Shown here piece by piece: positions 25,405 to 34,485 of a stretch of 64,000 bases of DNA (the stretch's first letter is position 1; each line of letters begins with the position of its first letter). Source of the DNA: Sphingopyxis sp. OAS728 (GTDB lineage Bacteria; Pseudomonadota; Alphaproteobacteria; Sphingomonadales; Sphingomonadaceae); the NCBI RefSeq assembly GCF_014873485.1, contig NZ_JADBDT010000001.1, positions 4,706,501-4,770,500 on the forward strand, read 5' to 3'. Position numbers and translations under genes: made by a program. Below the pieces are notes generated by a model that searched no databases, had not been told where the DNA came from, and saw nothing but the letters and a program-made list of their open reading frames with translations.

Positions 25405-25962
25405 ATGGGCCAGAGTTACCGCACAGTTTTCGACCTTACGGGACAGCCCGAACTCATCCAACCAGCTTACTGGTTTATAGCGATCTTTCTTTGTGCGGGG
25501 ATAATCTTCGCTGGGCTTGCTTGGATGGCAGTAAGGGAAAATTGGCACTCGCGCCGGTCACTGCCGTTTTTCGCAGCTGCTTGGATAATTTTCTGCACAT
25601 TCATGGTGGTTGTGGATTTTCGCGACGCAGCAGCAATTCGGAATGCCGTTGAGGCTGGGAAGTTCCGAACTGTAGAAGGATGCTTGGATTACTTCCGCCC
25701 TGGCGCTCCGAATGGATCGAAGACCACCTCCGGCAATGAAGAATGGAGCATTCAAGGGCTCGTATTCAGCTACGGTGAAGGCGAGGTTCGCCCGGCTTTC
25801 CATTCGGTATCGACGGCGGGAGGGGAAGTTCGAGCAGACGCGCGAGTGCGAGTTTCATTTGTTGTAAGCCCGGCATATCGCCGACGTGAAATCGTCAAGC
25901 TTGAGCTTGCGCCGCACGCTTGTCCGATGGCGCGTAATGTAAAAATGTACGAGCGGCCCTAG
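25405..25962 (+). CDS. hypothetical two-TM membrane protein
   Basis: 185 residues, not recognised. Two hydrophobic helices lie near the N-terminus (YWFIAIFLCAGIIFAGLAW and LPFFAAAWIIFCTFMVVVDF). A soluble region of ~115 residues follows, with FRTVEGCLDYFRPG... EEWSIQGLVFSYGEG, probably a small beta-rich extracytoplasmic domain. Base composition is visibly lower in GC than the neighbours, and codon use includes many A/T-ending codons, so recent acquisition is likely. The start is set at the ATG at 25405; the frame is open back to 25237 but that part reads through the terminator. Confidence 0.65.
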   Translation: MGQSYRTVFDLTGQPELIQPAYWFIAIFLCAGIIFAGLAWMAVRENWHSRRSLPFFAAAWIIFCTFMVVVDFRDAAAIRNAVEAGKFRTVEGCLDYFRPGAPNGSKTTSGNEEWSIQGLVFSYGEGEVRPAFHSVSTAGGEVRADARVRVSFVVSPAYRRREIVKLELAPHACPMARNVKMYERP

Positions 25963-26013
25963 GAAAACGTCCGCTTTCTACCCCAGAGCAGCCTTCTAGC
26001 CCCGATCCGGCGC

Positions 26014-26049
26014 AAAAAAAGGGCAGCGGTATCGGCGATACCGCTGCCC
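26014..26049 (-). terminator. intrinsic terminator of the TonB receptor gene (minus strand)
   Basis: GGGCAGCGGTATC (26021-26033) and GATACCGCTGCCC (26037-26049) form a perfect 13-bp stem with a 3-nt loop. On the minus strand it is followed by seven Ts (complement of 26014-26020). Confidence 0.92.
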
Positions 26050-26072
26050 CCGGGACTAACTGTTATAAGGGC

Positions 26073-28784
26073 TTAGAAGTTCAGCTTCACGCCCCCCGAA
26101 ACATAGCGCCCGATGACGTCATAGTTCGGGGTGATATAGGGGGTGAACGGCGGTTTGCGATCGAACAGATTGTTGACGTTGCCGAACAGCGTGAACGGCC
26201 CCGTCTTGAACTGCAGCCCGAGGTCGACATAGGTGCGGCTGCCGTTGCGGTTGTTCACGATCGGCTGCTGCGTCGGGCCGAGCTGCGTGTTGTAAAGGCC
26301 GCCGTCGACATAGCGCACGCGCAGGTTCGCGCCGAAAGAGTCATTGTCGAACGCGATCGTTCCCGAGCCGCGCCACTTCGGGGTCGAGAAGGCGGTTTCT
26401 CCGCCGACGACGCCCGCCACGTCGGTGCCGTTGATCCTCAGATGGAAGACATGATTGGCGAGAGCGCGGAAGGAGAGGGTGCCGTCGCCTAGGCTCGTCC
26501 GGTACGACGCCTCGATGTCGAGCCCTGCGGTGTTATAGTTGGCGAGGTTGCGGAAGGTGTTCGTCATCGACTCGATGCTGCCGTTCGGCAGGCGGGTGAT
26601 GACGCCGCCGCATGTTCGGTCGGCCGGGTTCGCCGCATAGCATTGGCGCAGCAGATCCTGTGCGGTCACCGTCGTGATCACATTGTCGATGTCGATCTCA
26701 TAATAGTCGACCGACAGGCGGACGCCCGGGATGTAGCTTGGCGAATAGGAGCCGCCGAGCGTCAGCGTGTGCGAGATTTCGGGGGTCAGGTTGCGATTGC
26801 CGCCGCCATACACCACCACATTGGCCTGCGGCGTGTTGACCGCGCCGCTTGAGTTCGGGAACGGATCGATGACATTGCCGATGTTCGTCGACCGGTTGAG
26901 GAAATATTCGGTGATGCTGGGCGAACGAATGTCGCGCGAATAGACAGCGCGCAGCAGCAGGTCGTTGACGACGCGCAGCGTTCCGCCGGTCTTCCACGAC
27001 CAGATGCCGCCGCTGGTGCTGTAATCCGAATAGCGCGCGGCGCCGTTGATCTCGAGCTTGATCGCGTCCGCGATGTCGAGCAGCGGCACGTTCACTTCGG
27101 CGAAGGCTTCCTTGACGTTGAAGCTGCCGTTGGTCGCCGACGAATTGAGCGTGCCGAGCGCGTTCGCCAGCGACAGCGGATCGACATAGTTGGTGATCTG
27201 CTTTTCCCAGCGCGCGTCGGTGCCGATCGCGATGTCGACGGGGCCGGCCCAGGTCGAGAAGGGCTGTCCCGACAGGCTGGCGCCCACGGTGTCGAGCTTC
27301 GTGGTCGCAATCAGCTGCGATCCGCCGAACGCCCACTTTGCCGCAGCTGCCGAGATATTGCCGTTGCCGAACAGGTTGATCGGCACGCAATTGGGATCGT
27401 CATTGGCGGTCGATGCATCGACGTTGATCCGGCAGGTTGGCGTATTGCCCACCAGAACCGCGTCGACGCCATTGTTGAAGCGCGTCTTGATCCGCTGGTT
27501 GTTGAGGCTTTGGTTGATCCGGACCTCGCCGTGATCATAGTAGAATTTATAGCTCCAGCCGTCGCCGAATGTCCCGTCGAGGCCGATCGCGCCTTCGAGG
27601 TTACGGCGGTTGTACTTGAAGGTCAGCATCTTGTCGGGGCCGACATCGTCGAGCATGCGGCCAAGGATGAACGGGCCGGTGACGCCGGCCGCGGCGAGCG
27701 CGGTACGATTCGCCGCCGTCAGGAAGGCGTTGTCGGGCATGATCACGGCGGTCGGGGTTTCGGGGAAGAAACCGTAATTGCCTGTCATCCGGTGGTAGCT
27801 GAAATTGGCCCAGACCTTCAGCGAGTCGGTCACCTCGAAATCGGCGCGGGCGAAGCCGTTGATGCGTTCGTACGGCGTGCTGACCGCGACATAATCATAG
27901 ATATTCTGGCCGCCGCCGCCGACGGTCGTCACGCCCTGCGTCACGCTGCCGAGCGGGAACGGGCCGATGTTGCCATCGGGGTTGAAGACGAGATTATAGG
28001 GTGCGCCGGTCAGGCCGAGGATCGAGCCGCCGTTGTAGAGCTGCGTCAGATTGGGGTCTTTGACGAGCTCGAGCCGGCCGTCGGGGCGCAGGAATACGCC
28101 CGATTCCAGCTTGGATCGGCTCTTGCGATCGAGGATGCCGCGTTCGTTCATATAGTCGGCGGCGACCATGAAATGGCCGCGCCCGTCGGCGAAATCGGTG
28201 CCCCACGCAATGTCGGCGCCATAACGCGCGCCATCGCCGCGCGACGATACGCCGGCCTGTGCGCCCATGCGCCAACCGGTGAAATCATCGTCGAGAATGA
28301 TATTGACCACTCCCGCGACGGCGCCCGAGCCCCAAGCCGCCGAAGCGCCGCCAGTGACGACGTCGATACGCTTGACCAGGCTTTGCGGCACGGTGTTGAG
28401 ATCGGCGGCGCCCGAGAAGCGATGCCCGTTGAGCAATGTCAGCGTGCGGACCGCGCCGAGCCCGCGCATGTCGGCGGTCGAAACGCCGCTGGCGGTGTTG
28501 CCGGTCGTCGTCGTCGGGCTCGACGTGGGGCGAAACTGGGGCGTGTCGTTCAGGACCTGCGCGATGCTGGGGCGGTTGCCGAGCGCCAATTCGGCCTCGC
28601 CGATCACGGTCGTCGGGGTGGGCGCGTCGAAACCTTCGCGCTGAATGCGCGAGCCGCTAACCACGATTTCCTGGTCCGAAACGCCCTCGGCCGCGGCGTC
28701 GACCGACTGCGCATAGGCTGGGTTCAGACTGACCAGCATCGACAATGCGGTGCCTGCATACCAGCCGGATTGAACGAATTTCAT
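26073..28784 (-). CDS. TonB-dependent outer-membrane receptor
   Basis: 903 residues. Signal peptide MKFVQSGWYAGTALSM... NPAYAQ, then a TonB-box/plug start (DQEIVVSGSRIQREG), a plug domain with VKRIDVVTGGASAAWGSGAVAG, a long beta-barrel, and the C-terminal aromatic ending KLNF. Proteins of this Oar/large-TBDR class import oligopeptides, glycans or aromatic compounds. Two starts are possible: ATG ending 28784 (AAGGGGA upstream, clean signal peptide) or ATG ending 28856 (GGAGG upstream, 24 extra residues). The adjacent peptide locus suggests it imports peptides for it; the promoter palindromes support co-regulation. Confidence 0.88.
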   Translation of the reverse strand: MKFVQSGWYAGTALSMLVSLNPAYAQSVDAAAEGVSDQEIVVSGSRIQREGFDAPTPTTVIGEAELALGNRPSIAQVLNDTPQFRPTSSPTTTTGNTASGVSTADMRGLGAVRTLTLLNGHRFSGAADLNTVPQSLVKRIDVVTGGASAAWGSGAVAGVVNIILDDDFTGWRMGAQAGVSSRGDGARYGADIAWGTDFADGRGHFMVAADYMNERGILDRKSRSKLESGVFLRPDGRLELVKDPNLTQLYNGGSILGLTGAPYNLVFNPDGNIGPFPLGSVTQGVTTVGGGGQNIYDYVAVSTPYERINGFARADFEVTDSLKVWANFSYHRMTGNYGFFPETPTAVIMPDNAFLTAANRTALAAAGVTGPFILGRMLDDVGPDKMLTFKYNRRNLEGAIGLDGTFGDGWSYKFYYDHGEVRINQSLNNQRIKTRFNNGVDAVLVGNTPTCRINVDASTANDDPNCVPINLFGNGNISAAAAKWAFGGSQLIATTKLDTVGASLSGQPFSTWAGPVDIAIGTDARWEKQITNYVDPLSLANALGTLNSSATNGSFNVKEAFAEVNVPLLDIADAIKLEINGAARYSDYSTSGGIWSWKTGGTLRVVNDLLLRAVYSRDIRSPSITEYFLNRSTNIGNVIDPFPNSSGAVNTPQANVVVYGGGNRNLTPEISHTLTLGGSYSPSYIPGVRLSVDYYEIDIDNVITTVTAQDLLRQCYAANPADRTCGGVITRLPNGSIESMTNTFRNLANYNTAGLDIEASYRTSLGDGTLSFRALANHVFHLRINGTDVAGVVGGETAFSTPKWRGSGTIAFDNDSFGANLRVRYVDGGLYNTQLGPTQQPIVNNRNGSRTYVDLGLQFKTGPFTLFGNVNNLFDRKPPFTPYITPNYDVIGRYVSGGVKLNF

Positions 28785-29106
28785 AACTATCCCCTTCGCC
28801 TGTGGACGACAGATTCTGCTGCCCGATGTTCGCTTATGTTTTACCGCGAGGCTCATCTGGTCCTCCGGTTTGCGATTTTTTATAAAGTCGGATTTTTTTG
28901 AAAAATCAACCCCAATCGAGACATAATTTTCAATTATGGAAAATGTATGGCTTTAGGGATGCGGGTTTGGCCCGATAACCGCATGAATCAGGACGTTTAA
29001 ACCATGTTTCAAATTGCAGCTATCGCCAACCATGGTCGCAGCGGCCGCGCCGCTACGGCGGGCCGAGAGCGCGATCGCTTTAGGGGGCTTGCTAGCGGCC
29101 TTCGTC
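28785..29106. other. intergenic region upstream of the TonB receptor
   Basis: 322 bp without a convincing gene. It holds the receptor promoter with AT-rich palindromes (28881-28944) and, near the end of the efflux operon, an imperfect GC-rich hairpin (about 29042-29063, GGCC..GCCG / CGGC..GGCC). That hairpin lacks a T tract and may be a weak terminator for the minus-strand efflux operon. Confidence 0.6.
28881..28944 (-). promoter_or_regulatory. TonB receptor promoter with three nested palindromes
   Basis: On the minus strand, -35 TTGATT (28904-28909) and -10 TTTATA (28881-28886) are spaced by 17 bp. Palindrome GATTTTT-TTG-AAAAATC (28891-28907) covers the spacer and part of the -35 box. Upstream are CATAATT-TTC-AATTATG (28922-28938) and the overlapping ATTTTC-N7-GAAAAT (28926-28944). 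The style resembles the elements at 12.3 and 14.4 kb. Confidence 0.5.
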
Positions 29107-30531
29107 TTATGACGGATCGACGACTTGGGGTGCCGTCGCGCAGGATGTTTCCGGAATCTCGCAAATCGTCCAGCCGCCACCCATCGCCTGGAAGAGCTGG
29201 ATGCGCGCCGAGAGTGCGTCGGCGTGGAGCTGGATCAGCGACAGCTCGGAGCCCAGCAGGCCGCGCTGGGCATCAAGCTGTTCCAGATAGGGCGAATAGC
29301 CTTCGCGATAGCGGTTGGTCGCGAGGCGGAGGCCCTCGGCCAGCGCATTGCGCTGCGACTGGGCGAAGGCGATCTGGGCATCGATCAGACGGACAGCTGC
29401 CAGCGCATCCTCGACCTCGCGAAACGCGGTGAGCGCGGTGCGGCGATAGGCGAAGGCGGCCTGGTCGCGCTGCGCGCCTGCGGCATCGGCCTGCGCCGTT
29501 AGTCGTCCGCCCTGAAAGATGGGCGCCAATATGCTGCCGCCCACCGACCAGATCGTAATCGGGTCGCCGAGCAGCGTAGAAAAGGCCGCACCGGCGGCCG
29601 AGGTAAGGCGTAGCTGCGGCAGGAAACGCTTGCGCGCCGCCGAGAGGTTCTTGTCGGACGCTGCGAGCTGATATTCGGCTTGCGCCACGTCGGGCCGACG
29701 GCGCAGCAGCTCGGACGGCAGGCCGTCCGGGACAAGCGGCACGGTCAGCCGGTCGAGCGCCTCGCCGCGCTCGATGGCGCGCGGGCTGTCGCCGACCAGC
29801 AGGCTTAACGCGTCTTCGGTTCGAGCGATGGCGAGTTCGATTTGCGGCACGATCTGCGCCGTAGCGTCATATTCTGCCTGCGCCTGTTCGAGTTCGAGCT
29901 TCGGCGAATAGCCCGATCCGACCCGCGACTTGGCGATGCGGAGCGATTCCGATCGCGCGCTCACTGTTTCGCGCGCGACCTCCAACCGCGCGTCGAGGCC
30001 GCGCAAGACCACATAATTGCCCGCTACCGCCGCGGCGATCGACAGTTGGATCGTGTCGTGCGCGGCCTCGCTCGCAAGATATAGATCGCGCGCGGCCGAT
30101 TGCTGGTCGGCGAGGCGGCCGAACAGATCGACCTCATAGGCGACCTGAAGTTGAGGCTGCGCGAAATTCTGCTCGACGGGCTGACCGAAGGCGTTAACCG
30201 ATCGCGACCTACCGCCGCCGAGCGTTGCGTCGATTGCCGGCAGCGTCTGCGCCCGAGCGAGCGCGACATTGGCGCGCGCCTCGCGGACGCGTGCTGCGGC
30301 GACGCCAATATCGCTGTTGTTCGCGAGCGCCGCGTCGACCAGCGCGGTGAGAGTCGGATCGCCGAAGGACCGCCACCAGTCGCGCTGCAGCGCCGCGCTG
30401 GGGCCGGCGTCGGTCCGCCACGCGAGCGGCGGCGCGACGGGCGCCACTGTCGTTGTCGCAACCTGGGGCCCGGCGCAGGCCGTGAGCGCCGCTGTCAGAG
30501 CCGAAGCGAGTGCGAGGCGCGATATTTTCAC
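29107..30531 (-). CDS. NodT-family outer-membrane efflux lipoprotein
   Basis: 474 residues, TolC/OprM-like channel of a tripartite pump. The lipoprotein signal ends in LTACAGP, with Cys19 as the lipidated residue. Two tandem outer-membrane-efflux repeats show the typical heptad-rich helices (ARVREARANVALARAQTLP, AAFAYRRTALTAFREVEDAL). The start is GTG, overlapping the membrane-fusion-protein stop as GTGA, so the genes are translationally coupled. It would carry substrates from the MFS pump through the outer membrane. Confidence 0.9.
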   Translation of the reverse strand: MKISRLALASALTAALTACAGPQVATTTVAPVAPPLAWRTDAGPSAALQRDWWRSFGDPTLTALVDAALANNSDIGVAAARVREARANVALARAQTLPAIDATLGGGRSRSVNAFGQPVEQNFAQPQLQVAYEVDLFGRLADQQSAARDLYLASEAAHDTIQLSIAAAVAGNYVVLRGLDARLEVARETVSARSESLRIAKSRVGSGYSPKLELEQAQAEYDATAQIVPQIELAIARTEDALSLLVGDSPRAIERGEALDRLTVPLVPDGLPSELLRRRPDVAQAEYQLAASDKNLSAARKRFLPQLRLTSAAGAAFSTLLGDPITIWSVGGSILAPIFQGGRLTAQADAAGAQRDQAAFAYRRTALTAFREVEDALAAVRLIDAQIAFAQSQRNALAEGLRLATNRYREGYSPYLEQLDAQRGLLGSELSLIQLHADALSARIQLFQAMGGGWTICEIPETSCATAPQVVDPS

Positions 30532-31691
30532 CGGCGCGCCCCGCCGCTCGTGTCGATACGGACCTCGACCGACATGCCGGGCCGCAGCCGCTTCGCCGCC
30601 GATTGCCCCTTGTCGATTGCAATCCGCACCGCGATCCGCTGCGCCACCTTCACAAAATTGCCGGTAGCATTGTCGGCCTTCAGCACCGCGAATTCGGAGC
30701 CTGCGGCGGGTGACAGATTCTCGATCCGCCCGGTCAGTTCGGCGCCGCCGAGCGCGTCGACGCTGAACCGCGCCCGCTGGCCGATCGCCATCTTGCCGGT
30801 CTGCGCTTCCTTGAAGTTGGCGATGACCCACACATTGTGTGGGACGACCGACAGCAGTTGCGTGCCTGCGGTGACATAAGCCCCCAAACGCACGCCGACT
30901 TCGGATAATTGGCCGTCGGCGGGCGCGCGGATGATCGTGTTGTCGAGGTCAATCTGGGCGAGGCGGAGCTGCGCCTTCGCCGAAGCGACCGCGGCTTCGA
31001 GACCGGCGCGCGCGACGACGACCGTTCGGACGTCCTGCGTGCCGATCGAGCGGCTCGCACGCGCCTGCTGCAACGATGCCTGCGCCGCGAGCAGCGCTGC
31101 GCGGGTCTGGTCGAGCTCGCGGGTCGAGATCGAGCCGTCTGCGGCGAGCGTGCGCGCGCGGCGCATGTCGGCCTCGGCGCGCGTCAGCTGCGCCTGCGCG
31201 TTGGCGATACCGGCATTCTGGCTGTCGGTGGCGACCTCGCGCGACCGCTGCGCCTGCGCCGAATTGGCGAGCGCGGCCTGCTGCGCCGCGACATTCGCCT
31301 CGGCCTGCGCAACGCGTGCGCGGTAGATGCGGTCGTCGATCGTCGCGAGCACCTGGCCCACCTTGACCTCGGCAAAATCCTGCACCGGAACGCTGGTGAC
31401 ATAGCCGCTGACCTGCGGGCTGATGATCGTCACACGCCCGCGGACATAGGCGTTATCGGTCCGTTCCGCCCTGCCGGCAAAGGGTGGCAGGTCCCACGCA
31501 TAGAGGATCGCGAGCACCGCCACGACCGCGGCGACGACGATGACGATCACGGTCGTGCGGGTCTTGTCCGGAGGGCGCCACGCCGACGGCTGTGCGTCGA
31601 CCTGCGGATCGGCCGGCGGCGCGGTTTCGGGCGGCGGGGCTGCCGCTGCGGGTCCGGGTTTCGGCGTGTTCGCCTTTGGCTCGTCGCTCAT
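30528..31691 (-). CDS. HlyD/EmrA-type membrane fusion protein
   Basis: 387 residues. A Pro/Ala-rich cytoplasmic N-terminus (about 1-45) precedes one membrane helix (TVIVIVVAAVVAVLAILYAW). Then come a lipoyl half-motif (RTDNAYVRGRVTIISPQVSGYV), a long coiled-coil hairpin (about 125-225), a second lipoyl half, and a beta-barrel domain. This is the EmrA pattern. It links the inner-membrane MFS pump to the NodT channel. It starts 1 bp after the MFS stop. Confidence 0.9.
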   Translation of the reverse strand: MSDEPKANTPKPGPAAAAPPPETAPPADPQVDAQPSAWRPPDKTRTTVIVIVVAAVVAVLAILYAWDLPPFAGRAERTDNAYVRGRVTIISPQVSGYVTSVPVQDFAEVKVGQVLATIDDRIYRARVAQAEANVAAQQAALANSAQAQRSREVATDSQNAGIANAQAQLTRAEADMRRARTLAADGSISTRELDQTRAALLAAQASLQQARASRSIGTQDVRTVVVARAGLEAAVASAKAQLRLAQIDLDNTIIRAPADGQLSEVGVRLGAYVTAGTQLLSVVPHNVWVIANFKEAQTGKMAIGQRARFSVDALGGAELTGRIENLSPAAGSEFAVLKADNATGNFVKVAQRIAVRIAIDKGQSAAKRLRPGMSVEVRIDTSGGARR

Positions 31692-31692
31692 A

Positions 31693-33363
31693 TCATTGCC
31701 CCTGTTGAGCCTGCGCCTGTGCCTGCGCTTGCAGGCGCTGTACCAATAATATCACCGGTGACGGTTCGTTTCGCCGTCGGATGCCTCGGCTAATCATGAA
31801 GCCCCATATCGTCGTCAGGATCGCGAGTACCCCGACCAGCAGGAATACGTCATTATACGCAAGGATATTGGCCTCGCGCGTGACTTGCTGGCTGAGCAAC
31901 GCCCCCCCCTCCGCGCTGCGCAGCACCGGATCGCCGACCGTCCCGGCCACGACGCGGCTGCCGGCACCGAGCCGCGCCGCGACGAGCGGATCGCTGGCGA
32001 CGATATTCTGGACCAGTTCGTGCGAGTGATATTTTTCGCGAACCGTCTGGAAGGTTCCGAGCAGGGTGCCGCCCGCGAGCCCGCCGATGCTCTGGCTCAT
32101 GCTGAACAATACGACAAAGCTGATGAAATTCTTGCCGCCCGCAAGCAGGGTCCGCGCGATGCCGATCACCATCGCCTGGGCGAGGAAGAGCAAAGACGCG
32201 AAACCGATCAGCGCCTGGCTGAGGTAGAAATGGCCGGGGCGGGTGAGGTTGGTCGAATTGGCGTCCATGAAGGATCCGATCACGATCAAGATGACCGCGA
32301 TGATGATCGGCCGCGTCAGATTGTCCGGGCGGAAGGTCAAAACCGCAGTAGCCAGACCGGCGATCGATGCAAAAACGACGATCAGGTTCAGCGTGACCAA
32401 TTGGTCGTTGATCAGTCCGACAGCATTCAGAAAGCCGATCGAACCGAACGCCTGTTCGGACAGCAGGATACGCACCGATGCGGCGACCGCTATCAGTCGC
32501 ATCATCTCGCGTGTACCGAGCCAGCGGGTGTTTATCAGGGGATTTCTACGATGATGTTCGACGAGGATCGCGGCGGCGATCAGCGCGACGCTGGCGGCGA
32601 GCGACCAGCCGATCCACTGCCGTTCGGTCCACCACTGGATTCGGCCCTGCGAGAGGACGGCGACCAGCAGCCACAGTCCTGGCGCGAGCAAGCCGAATGT
32701 CAGGAAGTCGAGCGGTTCGAACACTTTCTCGCGCTCGCTCGGCGGCAGCGGCTGCGCCATCACCGCGGCGAGCGTCGCCAGCGCCAACCCGAATTCGAAC
32801 CAGTATAGATTGTGCCAGTCGCCCCAGATGAGGAGCCCCGGCGACAGCACGCGCGCGAGCGGCGTCGCGATCTGCGGGATACAGATGCCGATCATCACGG
32901 CGGCGAGGCGCTTCGATGCCGGAAGCGCCTGGAAGAAATAGAGGATGGTGAGGGTCGACAGGCCGCTCGCCGCGATCCCGCTCATCGCCCGCACCGCGAC
33001 CGACGTCCAGAAATCGTGGATGAACAGGTGCATCAGCGTCGTCACCGCATAGGCGACGAGCGTGTAGCGGATGAACGGCTGCAGCCCGAATTGCTGGCGA
33101 TATTTGACCAGCAGCAGGTTCGCGGTGACGTTGGTCATGAAATAGGCGGCGGTCAGCCACGCCGCCTCGTCGCTGTTCAGCCCGAGCGTTCCTTGCGCGA
33201 AATTGAGATTGACCGTGACCAGCGCATTGCCGAGACCGCCGGTGATCCCGATCAGGCAGCCGATCAGGAAATGGCGCACCATGCGCGAGGTCGGATGATC
33301 GGGATTGGCGGGCGATCCCGGAAGCGTTGGCCGTTCGTGCGGCTTGAAGACATATTCCGCCAT
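31693..33363 (-). CDS. DHA2-family MFS efflux pump (EmrB/QacA type)
   Basis: 556 residues with about 14 membrane helices. The N-terminus (TSRMVRHFLIGCLIGITGGLGNALVTVNL) is a divergent DHA2 start, and the C-terminal cytoplasmic tail is Gln/Ala-rich (RLQAQAQAQAQQGQ). It is the first gene of the operon MFS-HlyD-NodT and is expected to export drugs, dyes or metabolites by proton antiport. No TetR or MarR regulator adjoins it. Upstream (33364-33531) is a 168-bp gap with no gene and no strong promoter match. Confidence 0.87.
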   Translation of the reverse strand: MAEYVFKPHERPTLPGSPANPDHPTSRMVRHFLIGCLIGITGGLGNALVTVNLNFAQGTLGLNSDEAAWLTAAYFMTNVTANLLLVKYRQQFGLQPFIRYTLVAYAVTTLMHLFIHDFWTSVAVRAMSGIAASGLSTLTILYFFQALPASKRLAAVMIGICIPQIATPLARVLSPGLLIWGDWHNLYWFEFGLALATLAAVMAQPLPPSEREKVFEPLDFLTFGLLAPGLWLLVAVLSQGRIQWWTERQWIGWSLAASVALIAAAILVEHHRRNPLINTRWLGTREMMRLIAVAASVRILLSEQAFGSIGFLNAVGLINDQLVTLNLIVVFASIAGLATAVLTFRPDNLTRPIIIAVILIVIGSFMDANSTNLTRPGHFYLSQALIGFASLLFLAQAMVIGIARTLLAGGKNFISFVVLFSMSQSIGGLAGGTLLGTFQTVREKYHSHELVQNIVASDPLVAARLGAGSRVVAGTVGDPVLRSAEGGALLSQQVTREANILAYNDVFLLVGVLAILTTIWGFMISRGIRRRNEPSPVILLVQRLQAQAQAQAQQGQ

Positions 33364-33531
33364 GGCGCGCTATGCTGGCTTCGCAGTCACGGGCGCGGCG
33401 CGAGCGGGTTCGTGACCGTCATGATCGCAGCACCCAAAGGGCGGCGGCGAGTCGGTTCGATAAACATGATTTTCTTTACCGCATCGAGGGCAGGGTTGCA
33501 GCCTCTTAGGTGTCGGTCTTCCCTCAGATTC

Positions 33532-34485
33532 TCAGCTGGAATACGTCTTCCAAAGCCACGCAGCGCTGGCCAGGTCCTGCACGATCGAGCCGAGCGATTT
33601 ATAGATGGTGACGTCCAATGCCGTCAGGCGGCCCGGCGCTGCCCCCGAAAAGACATGCCCGACCTCGGGCAGGACATGTGCTTCGGTGATGACCCCGGCG
33701 TCGCGCGCGCGCAGATATTCCGCGCCCTGCGCGAGCACCCCTTCGCGATGATCGGGCACGAAGCGTGCGCGCGCGACCAGCGCGATGTCGATCTCGGACG
33801 GGCCGGCACGGCTTGAGCCGACCGCATTTATATGCACGCCGTCCGCGATATGTCCGTTGAGCAGGATCGGCTCGGCTGCGCCGGTCAGCGTGCAGATGAT
33901 GTCAGCGCCCACCGCAGCCTCGGCCACCGAAGCGGCCACCTGCGCTGTGAGGCCCAAATCGCGCGTGACTCGGTCGGCAAGCTCCTCCGCCTTTTCGGGC
34001 GCGCGACCCCAGATCCGTACGTCGGTGAGCGATCGCACATAGCGGATGGCGGCGACATGGTGCCATGCCTGCTCGCCCGTCCCTATGATCGCAAGGCGGC
34101 TGGCCGCAGGGCGGGCGAGCGCGTCGGTCGCCGCCGCCGAAGCGGCGGCGGTGCGGATCGCGGTGACCTCGCTGGCGTCGATCACGCACACCGGCGCCCC
34201 GCTCACACGATCGAACAGGATGATGACGCCCTGATGCGAGCTACCATGCGCTGCGGCCGCAGGAAAAATGCTGATGATCTTCGCCCCGAAGCCCGCGCCG
34301 TCGAGTGCACCCGGCATGACCCCGAATAGATCGCCGCCGTCGAGGTCGATGATGCCGCGCAGCAATTGCCGGCTGCGTCCTTCGGCGAGCGCGATCATCG
34401 CGCCGCGCATCAGGTCGATGCATATCCGGTGGTCGAGCCGCTCGCGGACTTCCTCGGCATCGATGAAGCGGATCGGATCAGCCAC
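33532..34485 (-). CDS. ornithine cyclodeaminase family protein (second copy)
   Basis: About 317 residues, same family as 8350-9270 but not close in sequence. The Rossmann motif is AIIGTGEQAWHH, and the Lys in GFGAKIISIFP and Arg in TAIRTAAASA are the substrate-pocket residues. GSSRAGPSEIDIAL covers the later conserved Asp region. The GTG ending at 34485 (VADPIRFIDAEEV) overlaps the dipeptidase stop by 8 bp and fits family length; the ATG ending at 34503 overlaps more and lacks a ribosome-binding site. It is the last gene of an amidohydrolase-dipeptidase-cyclodeaminase operon, suggesting it acts on a released amino acid or imine. Confidence 0.85.
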   Translation of the reverse strand: MADPIRFIDAEEVRERLDHRICIDLMRGAMIALAEGRSRQLLRGIIDLDGGDLFGVMPGALDGAGFGAKIISIFPAAAAHGSSHQGVIILFDRVSGAPVCVIDASEVTAIRTAAASAAATDALARPAASRLAIIGTGEQAWHHVAAIRYVRSLTDVRIWGRAPEKAEELADRVTRDLGLTAQVAASVAEAAVGADIICTLTGAAEPILLNGHIADGVHINAVGSSRAGPSEIDIALVARARFVPDHREGVLAQGAEYLRARDAGVITEAHVLPEVGHVFSGAAPGRLTALDVTIYKSLGSIVQDLASAAWLWKTYSS

